Positions 17,054 to 24,895 of a stretch of DNA of 64,000 bases are shown here, one piece after another. Both the position numbers and the translations under genes were made by a program. The notes beneath the pieces are model-generated. The model was not told where the DNA came from, ran no database searches, and was given only the letters and a program-made list of their open reading frames with translations. Location of the stretch: contig NZ_CP109467.1 in assembly GCF_036227325.1 (NCBI RefSeq), positions 2,914,001 through 2,978,000 of the forward strand. The letters run 5' to 3'. The DNA is from Streptomyces sp. NBC_01465 (GTDB lineage Bacteria; Actinomycetota; Actinomycetes; Streptomycetales; Streptomycetaceae). The number at the start of each line of letters is the position of its first letter. Position 1 is the stretch's first letter.

Positions 17054-17362
17054 GGCTGGTTTTGCGCCTAAACCGGCGCCGCTCTCGCGGAGGTAGCCGG
17101 CGTGAGTGGGGGTTGCTCAATGGCCGCATACGGTCCGTTCCGATGCGACACCGGAAAGTCCACATCGGGCAAATCAAGCCCGTCCGGCGATTGAGGACAC
17201 GCGACCGAAGGTCGCGTACGGGGGCGCAGGGGGCGAAGCCCCCGCCCACCGGGGCCCGGGGTCTGGGGCGGGAGCCCCAGTTTCGGGAAGGGGCGGGATT
17301 GGGGAACCAGCCCCGCGCAGCGGCGGCGCAGGCCCACCCCGGCCCGGACCAGCCGTCCGAAC
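17054..17362 (+). repeat. intergenic stretch with dispersed multi-hairpin repeat (copy A at 17167-17243)
   Basis: This 309-base gap has no credible gene. Copy A begins GGGCAAATCAAGCCCGTCC, contains CGGCGATTGAGGAC, then an 8-bp hairpin ACGCGACC-gaa-GGTCGCGT, then GGGGGC-GAA-GCCCCC, and shortly after it GGGGC-ggga-GCCCC (about 17260-17280). Nearly the same 77 bases recur in reverse orientation at 37948-38024, and a shorter relative occurs at 38081-38132. Positions 17054-17160 show only a moderately structured 3' region of the SGNH hydrolase gene. Confidence 0.8.
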
Positions 17363-18028
17363 TCAGCCCAACTCCTTGCGCTGAGCCCTCTTCTCCTCCC
17401 GCAACCGCAACCTCTCCGCCCGCGTCACCTTCCGCTCGACCCCCACCCCGCCCATCAGCGCAAACCCCCTCACCGTCACCCGCGGCGACCCCTCCGTGCC
17501 CTCACCGGTCGCCTCGTCGCCGAAGCCCCCCATGATCCCGATCCCCCGCACCGTGACCGTCAGGTCGGGCGGCACGACCACCCCGATCCCGCCCATCAGC
17601 GTGAAGCACCGGATCTCCACATCCCGCTCGGCGAACCGCGCCTCGCGCAGATCGATCTCCCCGCCGCCCATCATCGCGAACGCCGTGAACCGCCGCCCCA
17701 CGGTCCACCGCCCCTTGCGGCTGAACCCGCCCCAGAAAGCGAAAGCCCCACCCGAAGAGACAGTCCCGCCGACCCGCTCCGCCCACCCCTCCGCAGCCGC
17801 AGAGGAAGCAGGAGCAACCGCCCCCGCCTTACGGAACGTCCCCGGCGCCGGCAGATCCCGTACGAGCGGCTCCAACTCTCCGTGCGTACGCGCCTTGTAG
17901 GCCGCATCGAGCCGGTTCTCGAACTCCTCCATGTCGAGGCGTCCCTCCGCCACGGCCTCCCGCAGCGACTCGGCCACCCTCTCGCGCTCGGCATCGGAGG
18001 CGCGCATCTCCGGGAGTTCAGAAGTCAT
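17363..18028 (-). CDS. DUF1707 and LiaF-like C-terminal domain protein
   Basis: 221 residues. The N-terminal ~55 residues match DUF1707 (MRASDAERERVAESLREAV ... GRLDMEEFENRLDAAYKART), a small actinobacterial SHOCT-like module. The C-terminal half shows the repeated beta-pattern of the cell-wall-active antibiotic response domain (AMMGGGEIDLREA, TLMGGIGVVVPPDLTV, GIMGGFGDEA, ALMGGVGVERK). No membrane helix is evident. It is likely a cytoplasmic stress- or envelope-associated protein of unknown mechanism. Confidence 0.88.
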   Translation of the reverse strand: MTSELPEMRASDAERERVAESLREAVAEGRLDMEEFENRLDAAYKARTHGELEPLVRDLPAPGTFRKAGAVAPASSAAAEGWAERVGGTVSSGGAFAFWGGFSRKGRWTVGRRFTAFAMMGGGEIDLREARFAERDVEIRCFTLMGGIGVVVPPDLTVTVRGIGIMGGFGDEATGEGTEGSPRVTVRGFALMGGVGVERKVTRAERLRLREEKRAQRKELG

Positions 18029-18037
18029 ACCGCCACC

Positions 18038-19009
18038 CTAGTAAACGCCGCGATCTGCGTACATCTTTGCGATGACCGCCTCGATGTCCGGCTCCCTCAC
18101 CGAGAGGTCGACCAGCGGATACGAGGCAGCGACAGCCGCCACGATCGGCGCCGCCGACGCCGACGCCGGAAACGCCAGCCACTGCCGCGGCCCCTCAACC
18201 TTCACCACCCGCACCAACTCCACCTCCACCGGCGGAAGTTCACGCTCCAGGTCCACCACCAGCATCCGCTCACTCACCCCCGACCCCACCTCGTGCAGCC
18301 CGGCCAGCGCCCCGTCGTACATCAGCCGCCCGTGGTCGATCACCATGACGCGCTTGCACAACTGCTCGATGTCCTGCAGATCATGAGTGGTCAGAAGCAC
18401 AGTGGTCCCGCGCTCAGCGTTCAACTCCCGCAGAAACTCCCGCACTTTGGCCTTCGAGACGACGTCAAGACCAATGGTCGGCTCATCCAGGTACAGCACC
18501 TCGGGATCATGAAGCAGCGCCGCCGCGATGTCCCCGCGCATCCGCTGCCCCAGAGACAGCTGCCGCACCGGCACCTCCAACAGCTCCTCCAGATCGAGCA
18601 GTTCGACGCACCGCTCCAGGTTCTCCCGGAACCTCGCATCCGGAATCCGGTACATCCGATGCGCCAGCCGGTACGAATCCCGCAGCGGCAGATCCCACCA
18701 CAGCGTGGTCCGCTGCCCGAACACGACCCCGATCCGCTGCGCCAGCTTCGTCCGCTCCCGCGCCGGATCGAGCCCGGCGACCCGCAGCCGCCCACCGCTC
18801 GGCGTCAGAATCCCGGTCAGCATCTTGATGGTGGTCGACTTCCCCGCCCCGTTGGGCCCGATGTACCCGACCATCTCGCCCCGCGCCACGCGAAAACTGA
18901 TGCCGTCGACGGCCCGCACCTGCGTCCGCTCGCGCCGCAGAAGACCCGCCTTGCGCCGTACGTCGAAGACCTTCTCGAGTCCGTCCAGTTCAATGAAATC
19001 CGCGTCCAC
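18038..19009 (-). CDS. ABC-2 exporter ATPase
   Basis: 323 residues, GTG start at 19009, 13 bases after the permease stop; longer in-frame versions have non-coding-like composition. Walker A is GPNGAGKST, Q-loop VFGQRT, signature LSLGQRMRG (a variant of LSGGQ), Walker B VLYLDEPTIGLD and H-loop LTTHD. The LSLGQ variant and the C-terminal ~70-residue extension are usual in the subfamily that pairs with DUF990-like ABC-2 permeases. It is third in a permease-permease-ATPase operon. The cargo is unknown. Confidence 0.92.
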   Translation of the reverse strand: MDADFIELDGLEKVFDVRRKAGLLRRERTQVRAVDGISFRVARGEMVGYIGPNGAGKSTTIKMLTGILTPSGGRLRVAGLDPARERTKLAQRIGVVFGQRTTLWWDLPLRDSYRLAHRMYRIPDARFRENLERCVELLDLEELLEVPVRQLSLGQRMRGDIAAALLHDPEVLYLDEPTIGLDVVSKAKVREFLRELNAERGTTVLLTTHDLQDIEQLCKRVMVIDHGRLMYDGALAGLHEVGSGVSERMLVVDLERELPPVEVELVRVVKVEGPRQWLAFPASASAAPIVAAVAASYPLVDLSVREPDIEAVIAKMYADRGVY

Positions 19010-19022
19010 ACCAACCAACCCC

Positions 19023-19856
19023 TCAGCTCCCAGTACTGCGGTACGACCGAAGCCCCGCCCGCCACACGATCCCCGCCAGCCCCATGCACACCACAGCCAC
19101 CAGCGGCGCCGCGAAGGCCAGCCACCGCGGCACGTCCAGCGGATACGGCCGCCCCAGCACATACAGCGCCGGCAGCCAGTTGACGAAGGCCAGCGGCACC
19201 ACAAAGGTCACGCCCCGCACCAGGTCCTTGGCGAACACCGTCGGCGGGTACTCCAGGAGCGTCGCCCCGCCGTACGTGAAGGAGTTCTGCACCTCCGAAG
19301 CGTCCTGCGCCCAGAACTGGAACGCAGCCCCTGCCACGAACACCGCCGAGAAGATCACCCCGCCGGACAGCAGCATCACCGGCATCAGCAGCACCTTCAG
19401 CGGCGTCCAGGCAATATCAAGCGCGACCACCGCATAGCCGAGCACGAGCGCCCCCTGCGTGACCCGCCCCAGCCGCCGCAGCGCGAACCGGTCCGCGGCG
19501 ACCTGTGCGAGGACGGGCGCCGGGCGCACGAGCAGCGTGTCCAGCGTGCCGTCCCTGATCCGCCGGCCGAGGCGGTCCATCGAGCCCAGGGCAAGGTCGG
19601 CGAGCCCGAAGGAGATGCTCGACGTCCCGTACAGGAAGGCGATCTCCGGCAGCGAGTAGCCGCCCAGCGCGTCGATATGACTGAACATCAGCAGGATCGC
19701 GACGAAGTCGAAGGCGTTCGCCGCGAAGTTGCCGAAGGCCGTCATCGCGAAGGAGGCCCGGTAGGCCATCGTCGAGCGCATCCACATCGAGACGATCAGC
19801 CCGTAGACACGGATCCCGCCGAGCACCCGGCCCTCACTCACCCGGCCCTCACCCAC
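19023..19856 (-). CDS. ABC-2 family transporter permease
   Basis: 277 residues with six predicted helices, and the motif SMDRLGRRIRDGTLDTLLVRPAPV between helices 2 and 3, typical of DUF990 ABC-2 permeases. The start is uncertain: GTG codons at 19856, 19841 and 19826 sit inside a direct repeat GTGAGGGCCGG that supplies each with the same upstream GAGGG. The longest version overlaps the upstream permease by 8 bases. Confidence 0.88.
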   Translation of the reverse strand: MGEGRVSEGRVLGGIRVYGLIVSMWMRSTMAYRASFAMTAFGNFAANAFDFVAILLMFSHIDALGGYSLPEIAFLYGTSSISFGLADLALGSMDRLGRRIRDGTLDTLLVRPAPVLAQVAADRFALRRLGRVTQGALVLGYAVVALDIAWTPLKVLLMPVMLLSGGVIFSAVFVAGAAFQFWAQDASEVQNSFTYGGATLLEYPPTVFAKDLVRGVTFVVPLAFVNWLPALYVLGRPYPLDVPRWLAFAAPLVAVVCMGLAGIVWRAGLRSYRSTGS

Positions 19857-20652
19857 CCTGCACCACCACCTTCGTGGTGGCGGCGGACTGCAGCAGCCGC
19901 CCCGCCGTCAGCAGCACGGCGGCCCACCCCAGCTGAAAGGCGTACGCCCCCACAAGCCCCCACCCTGTGTGCTTGCCCAGCAGTACGTCGGCCGGAATCT
20001 GCAGCAGCGCCGACCAGGGCAGCACCTTGGCCAGCTCGCCCAGCGCCCCGGGAAACACGTTCAGCGGCAGCAGCATCCCCGAGAAGAACATCGTCACCAG
20101 CGCGGCGATCTGCGTGACACCCGCCCCGTCGAGGAGCCAGAAGGAGGAGAGCGCCACCAGATAGCGCACCGCGAAACTGACCACGACCCCCAGGACCACG
20201 GCCACCACAAAAGCAATCCACACGAAAGGGTTGTCCGGAAGCGCGAGATCAAAGGCGAGCGCCCCCAGCAGCATCGGCAGCGTGCCGCGCACCAGGAGGT
20301 GGAATGCGGCCCGCCCCAAGTCCCCTGCCAGCCACCACAGTTGCAGGTCGGCGGGGCGGTAGAGGTCCGTGGCGATGTCACCGCTGCGGACCCGTTCGAT
20401 CAACTCCTCCTCGAAGCCGCCGCCCATCATGGCGACGGTCGCCATCATCCCCTGGCCCAGCCACACGTACGTCAGGGCCTGGGCCTGGTCGTACCCTCCG
20501 AGGTGCGGCCGCTGGTCCCAGAGCGCGATGTACGTGTACGCCACGATGAACCCGAAGACGGTGTTGGTGAACACCCCCGCGACCGTCGCCACCCGGTAGG
20601 TCGCATGGCGCCGGAACCCACCCGCCGCGACCAGCGCATACAGCCGTAACAC
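19849..20652 (-). CDS. ABC-2 family transporter permease
   Basis: 267 residues. GTG at 20652 is chosen because GGAGGGG lies 5 bases upstream; GTG at 20670 is the alternative. Six hydrophobic segments and the loop ELIERVRSGDIATDLYRPADLQ mirror the partner permease, so the two form a heterodimeric channel with the ATPase at 18038-19009. It is first in the operon; only about 150 bases separate it from the divergent PBP gene. Confidence 0.88.
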   Translation of the reverse strand: MLRLYALVAAGGFRRHATYRVATVAGVFTNTVFGFIVAYTYIALWDQRPHLGGYDQAQALTYVWLGQGMMATVAMMGGGFEEELIERVRSGDIATDLYRPADLQLWWLAGDLGRAAFHLLVRGTLPMLLGALAFDLALPDNPFVWIAFVVAVVLGVVVSFAVRYLVALSSFWLLDGAGVTQIAALVTMFFSGMLLPLNVFPGALGELAKVLPWSALLQIPADVLLGKHTGWGLVGAYAFQLGWAAVLLTAGRLLQSAATTKVVVQGG

Positions 20653-20806
20653 CCGGTCCCCTCCGTCCACGCACCAAAGCGCCCGACCCTAGTCCACCGA
20701 AGGCGGCCGCCGCGACGGGTTTTGCGGCCCGGGCCCAGGGGTCCGGGGGTTCGCCACCGAAGAAGTGCAATATGGGCGCATACCATCCCATTACGGCCGG
20801 AGAGAC

Positions 20807-23056
20807 ATGAGCGACGAGCAGCCGGACCAGCAGCACCCGGGCTGGGCACCCCGGGACCTCACCGCCCCCGAGCCCGCGCCCGCCGCCCCCGGCAAGAACG
20901 GCAAGAAGCCCAAGCGCCCCAAGCGCACCGGCTGGCGTCGCTTCGTCCCCCGCTGGCGCTGGGTCCTCGGCTCGATCCTCGGCTTCCTCCTCCTCTGCAT
21001 CGGCCTGTTCTTCCTCGGCTACGCACTCGTCCCCATCCCCGACCCCAACGACGCGGCCACCGCCCAGTCCAACGTCTACCTCTACGCCGACGGCAAGACC
21101 CAGCTCGCCATCGACGGCGCGGTCAACCGCGAGGACGTCCCCCTCAGCAAGATCGCCCTCACCACCCAGCACGCCGCACTCGCCGCCGAGGACCGCAACT
21201 TCTACAACGAACGCGGCATCTCCATCACCGGCACCCTGCGCGGCCTCTTCAACACCGTCACCGGCAAGGGCAAACAGTCCGGCTCGACCATCACCCAGCA
21301 GTACGTGAAGAACTACTACCTGGGCCAGGAACAGACGATCGTCCGCAAGATCAAAGAACTGTTCATCTCCATCAAGGTCGACCGCAACGAGTCCAAGGAC
21401 GAAATCCTCGCCGGCTACCTCAACACCAGCTACTTCGGCCGCAACGCGTACGGCATCCAGGCCGCGTCCCAGGCGTACTTCTCCAAGGACGCCAACGAAG
21501 TCACCCTCTCCCAGAGCGCCTACCTCGCCACGCTCCTGAACGCCCCGAGCGCGTACGACGTCGCCGCACACCCCGAGAACAAGCCCGCGGCGAAGGCCCG
21601 CTGGCAGTACGTGCTCGACGGCATGCTCAAGGAGAAGTGGATCACCCAGGCCCAGCACGACGAGGCCGAGTTCCCCGACGTCCCCGACGCCCACCCCTCC
21701 GCCGGCCTCTCCGGCCAGCGCGGCTACATCGTCGAAGCCGTCAAGAACTACCTCGACACGGCAGGCGTCGTCTCCACCGACGACCTCGCCGCCGGCGGCT
21801 ACCGCATCACCACCACCCTGGAGAAGTCCAAGCAGGACGACCTCACCAAGAGCGTAAAACAGCAGGTCACCGACAAACTCGGCAGCTCGAAGGTCGACAG
21901 CTACGTCCAGATCGGCGCCGCCTCCATCGAACCGGAGAGCGCCAAGGTCCGCGCCCTGTACGGCGGCACGGACTACCTCAAGCACTACATCTCCAACGCC
22001 ACCCGCCGCGACTTCCAAGTCGGCTCCACCTTCAAGCCGTTCATCTTCACCTCGGCCGTGCAGAACAACTCCACCACCCAGGACGGCCGCACGATCACCC
22101 CGTACACGATCTACAACGGCAACACCCAGCGCGAGGTCCAGGGCCCGGACGGCCCCACCGGCTACGCCCCGCCCAACGAGGACGGCCGCAACTACGGCAA
22201 CATCACCGTCTCCACGGCGATGGACAACTCCGTCAACGCGGTCTTCGCGCAGATGGCCGAGGACGTCGGCACCGACAACGTCGCAGCCACCGCCGTCGAC
22301 CTCGGCGTACCGAAGGCGACCGTGAACCTCAACCCCGGCCCCTCCATGGCACTCGGCGTCGCCCAGGTCAGCCCGCTCGACATGGCACACGCGTACGCGA
22401 CGCTCGCCAACCACGGCAACTACCGCCCGTACACCTTCGTCGAGAAGCTCACCAAGAACGGCGACACGGTCAGCCTCCCCAGCGAGGACGACAACCAGAA
22501 GACCCCGCGCGACGCCGTCGACACCACCACCTCGATGCTCACCAGCGTCGTCGAGAACGGCACCGGCGCAGCCGCCCAGGTCCCCGGCTGGGAGGTCGCG
22601 GGCAAGACCGGCACCATCGACGACGACAAGGCCGCCTGGTTCGCCGGCTACACCCCGGCCCTCTCCACGGTCGTCGCGATGATGGGCGAGGACCCGAAGA
22701 ACGGCAACCAGAAGGCGCTGTACGGAGCACTCGGCGGAGGCCGCGTCAACGGCGGAGGCCCGCCCGCCCAGATCTGGGGCCAGTACACGGCGGACGCCCT
22801 CGAGAACACGACGCCCGTCCCCTTCGACCTGGAGCTCCAGTCGGGCGCGGAGCCCGAACCGACCACGTCGCCCACCCCGTCGGAGACACCCTCGGAGACC
22901 CCGTCCACGGAACCCCCGACGTCGGAGTCCCCCACGGACATCCCGACGACGGAGACGCCGTCGGAGTCCCCGACGGACACACCGACCCTCCCGACGGAGA
23001 CCCCGACGTTCAGCTTCGGCCCCGACGAGAACGCCGACGGCGGCAACAGGAACTAA
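20807..23056 (+). CDS. class A penicillin-binding protein (transglycosylase/transpeptidase)
   Basis: 749 residues, start MSDEQPDQQ with GGAGAG upstream. A Pro/Lys-rich cytoplasmic tail precedes one membrane helix (about 52-75). The GT51 transglycosylase domain shows AAEDRNFYNERGIS (catalytic Glu), GSTITQQYVKNYY and EILAGYLNTSYFGRNAYGI. The transpeptidase domain has the SxxK box in GSTFKPF, SxN in DNSVNAVF and KTGT. The last ~60 residues are a Pro/Thr/Ser/Glu-rich tail of PTE-type repeats that may span the wall. It builds and cross-links peptidoglycan at the outer membrane face. Confidence 0.96.
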   Translation: MSDEQPDQQHPGWAPRDLTAPEPAPAAPGKNGKKPKRPKRTGWRRFVPRWRWVLGSILGFLLLCIGLFFLGYALVPIPDPNDAATAQSNVYLYADGKTQLAIDGAVNREDVPLSKIALTTQHAALAAEDRNFYNERGISITGTLRGLFNTVTGKGKQSGSTITQQYVKNYYLGQEQTIVRKIKELFISIKVDRNESKDEILAGYLNTSYFGRNAYGIQAASQAYFSKDANEVTLSQSAYLATLLNAPSAYDVAAHPENKPAAKARWQYVLDGMLKEKWITQAQHDEAEFPDVPDAHPSAGLSGQRGYIVEAVKNYLDTAGVVSTDDLAAGGYRITTTLEKSKQDDLTKSVKQQVTDKLGSSKVDSYVQIGAASIEPESAKVRALYGGTDYLKHYISNATRRDFQVGSTFKPFIFTSAVQNNSTTQDGRTITPYTIYNGNTQREVQGPDGPTGYAPPNEDGRNYGNITVSTAMDNSVNAVFAQMAEDVGTDNVAATAVDLGVPKATVNLNPGPSMALGVAQVSPLDMAHAYATLANHGNYRPYTFVEKLTKNGDTVSLPSEDDNQKTPRDAVDTTTSMLTSVVENGTGAAAQVPGWEVAGKTGTIDDDKAAWFAGYTPALSTVVAMMGEDPKNGNQKALYGALGGGRVNGGGPPAQIWGQYTADALENTTPVPFDLELQSGAEPEPTTSPTPSETPSETPSTEPPTSESPTDIPTTETPSESPTDTPTLPTETPTFSFGPDENADGGNRN

Positions 23057-23373
23057 TGCCCGGAGGTCGCCTTCAGCCCGACGACGGCGACCAGCAGCAG
23101 ACAGACGAAGAAGATCCGGGCGGCGGTGGCAGGCTCACCCAGCACCACCATGCCGAACACCGCCGCACCGGCAGCACCGATCCCGACCCACACGCCGTAC
23201 GCCGTACCGATGGGCAGGGTCTTGGTGGCCTGCGCAAGCAGCGCCATGGAAGCGACGATCCCGGCACCGGTCAGAAGACTCGGCACGAGCCGCGTAAAAC
23301 CGTCGGTGTACTTCATCCCGATCGACCAGCCCACTTCGAGCAGACCGGCAACAACAAGCAGAACCCACGCCAT
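23053..23373 (-). CDS. sugE: SMR-family guanidinium exporter (Gdx/SugE type)
   Basis: 106 residues, four membrane helices. The essential SMR glutamate is Glu13 (AGLLEVGW). The sequence GWSIGMKYTDGFTRL is the Gdx/SugE subtype signature rather than the QacC multidrug type, so the likely substrate is guanidinium, exported against protons by a dual-topology dimer. A guanidine-III riboswitch at 23407-23454 lies 33 bases upstream and supports this. The stop interlocks with the convergent PBP stop (CTAA). The GGAGG site is directly followed by GTCGTCGTC and the ATG. Confidence 0.94.
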   Translation of the reverse strand: MAWVLLVVAGLLEVGWSIGMKYTDGFTRLVPSLLTGAGIVASMALLAQATKTLPIGTAYGVWVGIGAAGAAVFGMVVLGEPATAARIFFVCLLLVAVVGLKATSGH

Positions 23374-23406
23374 GACGACGACCTCCGTGAAGAAACAACA
23401 GGGGGT

Positions 23407-23454
23407 GCGTCGTCTTTCCAGTTCAGAAACCCGGTACGGCGCGTCTCGTCGGGG
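23407..23454 (-). promoter_or_regulatory. guanidine-III (ykkC-III) riboswitch
   Basis: Read on the minus strand the leader contains CCCCGACGAGACGCGCC, then GTACCGGG, a short linker and GGAAAGACGACGC. This follows the ykkC-III layout as I remember it (CCGGACGAGG-nGCGCCGUACCCGG ... GACAAGACGGCGC), which folds as an H-type pseudoknot that binds guanidinium. It precedes sugE, the expected target. The 3' segment GACGACG (23408-23414) is complementary to CGTCGTC between the Shine-Dalgarno and the ATG (23374-23382), giving a plausible translational switch. Confidence 0.85.
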
Positions 23455-23483
23455 TCCCTCAAAGGTAGCAAACAACCACAGGA

Positions 23484-23822
23484 CTACAGATACAGCCCGG
23501 TGGAGCCCTCGCCCCCGCGCTCGGAGGCAACAGCGTGCAGATCCCGCTCGCGCATGAGGATGTACCCCACCCCGCGCACCTCGACCTCGGCACGGTCCTC
23601 CGGGTCGTACAGCACCCGGTCCCCCGGCTCCACGGTCCGCACATTGGGACCGACCGCGACCACTTCGGCCCAGGCCATACGCCTGCCGACCGCCGCGGTC
23701 GCCGGGATCAGAATCCCGCCGCCGGACCGGCGCTCGCCCTCGGGCGAATCGGACCGGACGAGCACGCGGTCGTGCAGCATCCGGATCGGCAGCTTGTCGT
23801 GGGTGGTGGTGTCCTTGCTCAC
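23484..23822 (-). CDS. Cpn10/GroES-like co-chaperonin family protein
   Basis: 112 residues, GTG start. The beta-barrel pattern LHDRVLVRSDSPEGERRSGGGILIPATA ... AEVVAVGPN ... VEPGDRVLYDPEDR ... VRGVGYILMRERDL follows GroES, including the mobile-loop region around RRSGGGILIP. It is not next to a groEL and is longer at both ends than the housekeeping GroES, so it is a second Cpn10-like protein of unproven chaperonin function. Confidence 0.88.
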   Translation of the reverse strand: MSKDTTTHDKLPIRMLHDRVLVRSDSPEGERRSGGGILIPATAAVGRRMAWAEVVAVGPNVRTVEPGDRVLYDPEDRAEVEVRGVGYILMRERDLHAVASERGGEGSTGLYL

Positions 23823-23867
23823 GGACTCGAACCTACCCGCCCACGAAGCCGCTGTTCACGGAAGGGG

Positions 23868-24197
23868 TCAGCCCCGACGCCGCTTGGCATTGAGGGCGAG
23901 CAACCCCACCAGCCCCACCACAACCAGCGCCACCGGAACCACACGCTCCAGCCGAGGCGCCCCGTCCTCGTCGACGAACTGGGCCTTCACATCGCTCACA
24001 CCGCGATTGACGGCGACAAAGGCCCGCCCAGCGGTCTGATCGACAGCAGAAGCGACCTTGGCCTTCGCATCCCCGATGACGGTGCTCGGGTGCAACCGCA
24101 CACCGATCTCGTCCAGCGTGACCGCCAGCTGGTCGCGCCGGCTCTTGATGTCCGCCTCGATCTGCGCAGGGGTCCTGGCGTCCGACACATCCGACAC
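23868..24197 (-). CDS. DUF3618 membrane-anchored protein
   Basis: 109 residues. GTG at 24197 is chosen because GGAGG lies 4-5 bases upstream; the longer frame up to 24299 is poorly coding. The N-terminal half shows the DUF3618 pattern RTPAQIEADIKSRRDQLAVT (helical, charged), and the C terminus is one membrane helix VVPVALVVVGLVGLLAL followed by KRRRG. DUF3618 proteins are common in actinobacteria, often beside phage-holin-like genes; none is seen here. Confidence 0.85.
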   Translation of the reverse strand: MSDVSDARTPAQIEADIKSRRDQLAVTLDEIGVRLHPSTVIGDAKAKVASAVDQTAGRAFVAVNRGVSDVKAQFVDEDGAPRLERVVPVALVVVGLVGLLALNAKRRRG

Positions 24198-24322
24198 TGC
24201 GCTGCCTCCGTCGTATCCGGTAGTCGTAGGTCGACAGTCTGTCAGCTCGCGACGCACCGCACCCCACGGCACCCCTATTACGCTCAATCGCGTACGCACA
24301 CGTCTTCTCGATGGGACCCCCG

Positions 24323-24790
24323 ATGAGCGAGCGACTCCAGACCGGCGACACCGCCCCCGCCTTCACCCTCCCCGACGCGGACGGCAAGAACGTCTCCCTC
24401 GCGGACCACAAGGGCCGCAAGGTCATCGTCTACTTCTACCCGGCCGCCCTGACCCCCGGCTGCACCAAGCAGGCCTGCGACTTCACCGACAACCTGGACC
24501 TGCTCGCGGCCGCCGGGTACGACGTCATCGGCGTCTCCCCCGACAAGCCGGAGAAGCTCGCGAAGTTCCGCGAGAAGGAGTCCCTCAAGGTCACCCTGGT
24601 CGGCGACCCGTCGAAGGAGACCCTCGAGGCGTACGCCGCCTTCGGCGAGAAGAAGCTCTACGGCAAGACGGTGACCGGCGTCATCCGCTCGACGATCGTC
24701 GTCGACGAGCAGGGCAAGGTCGAGCACGCCTTCTACAACGTGAAGGCGACGGGCCACGTAGCCAAGATCATCAAGGACCTTGGTCTCTGA
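24323..24790 (+). CDS. bcp: thioredoxin-dependent thiol peroxidase (Bcp/PrxQ)
   Basis: 155 residues from MSERLQTGD. The peroxidatic cysteine is Cys47 in LTPGCTKQAC, with the resolving cysteine at 52, the C-x4-C spacing of Bcp/PrxQ enzymes. PAFTLPDADGK and VIVYFYP precede it, and GVIRSTIVVDEQGKV follows, all standard for the fold. It reduces hydroperoxides using thioredoxin in the cytoplasm. It is followed by a strong hairpin, so it is probably monocistronic. Confidence 0.95.
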   Translation: MSERLQTGDTAPAFTLPDADGKNVSLADHKGRKVIVYFYPAALTPGCTKQACDFTDNLDLLAAAGYDVIGVSPDKPEKLAKFREKESLKVTLVGDPSKETLEAYAAFGEKKLYGKTVTGVIRSTIVVDEQGKVEHAFYNVKATGHVAKIIKDLGL

Positions 24791-24799
24791 AAACGAGTG

Positions 24800-24831
24800 A
24801 CCGAAGTCCCACTCAGGTGGGACTTCGGTTT
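24800..24831 (+). terminator. rho-independent terminator after bcp
   Basis: The arms ACCGAAGTCCCAC (24800-24812) and GTGGGACTTCGGT (24817-24829) are perfect 13-bp complements around loop TCAG, followed by a short T run. It lies 10 bases after the bcp stop and before the MFS gene. Confidence 0.9.
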
Positions 24832-24895
24832 GCAACCGTCGCAATCGTGCAGATGTTTCTCTTGGACACGAATGTCAACCGAGAGGAACAGCACC

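Noticed and set aside
20378..22414. 678-codon open frame on the minus strand opposite the PBP gene
   Set aside because: Composition is Gly/Val/Asp/Arg-rich with no motifs, as expected for the antisense of a high-GC gene. The plus strand encodes a complete class A PBP with all active-site motifs.
23407..23454. Guanidine-I (ykkC-yxkD) riboswitch as an alternative call
   Set aside because: The long multi-stem guanidine-I elements and their conserved segments are absent; the short pseudoknot-like CCCGACGAG...GCGCCGTACCGGG pattern fits guanidine-III.
20722..24039. 1105-codon plus-strand frame overlapping PBP, SMR and Cpn10 genes
   Set aside because: Arg/Pro/His-rich shadow frame of the PBP gene; it runs through genes on the other strand.
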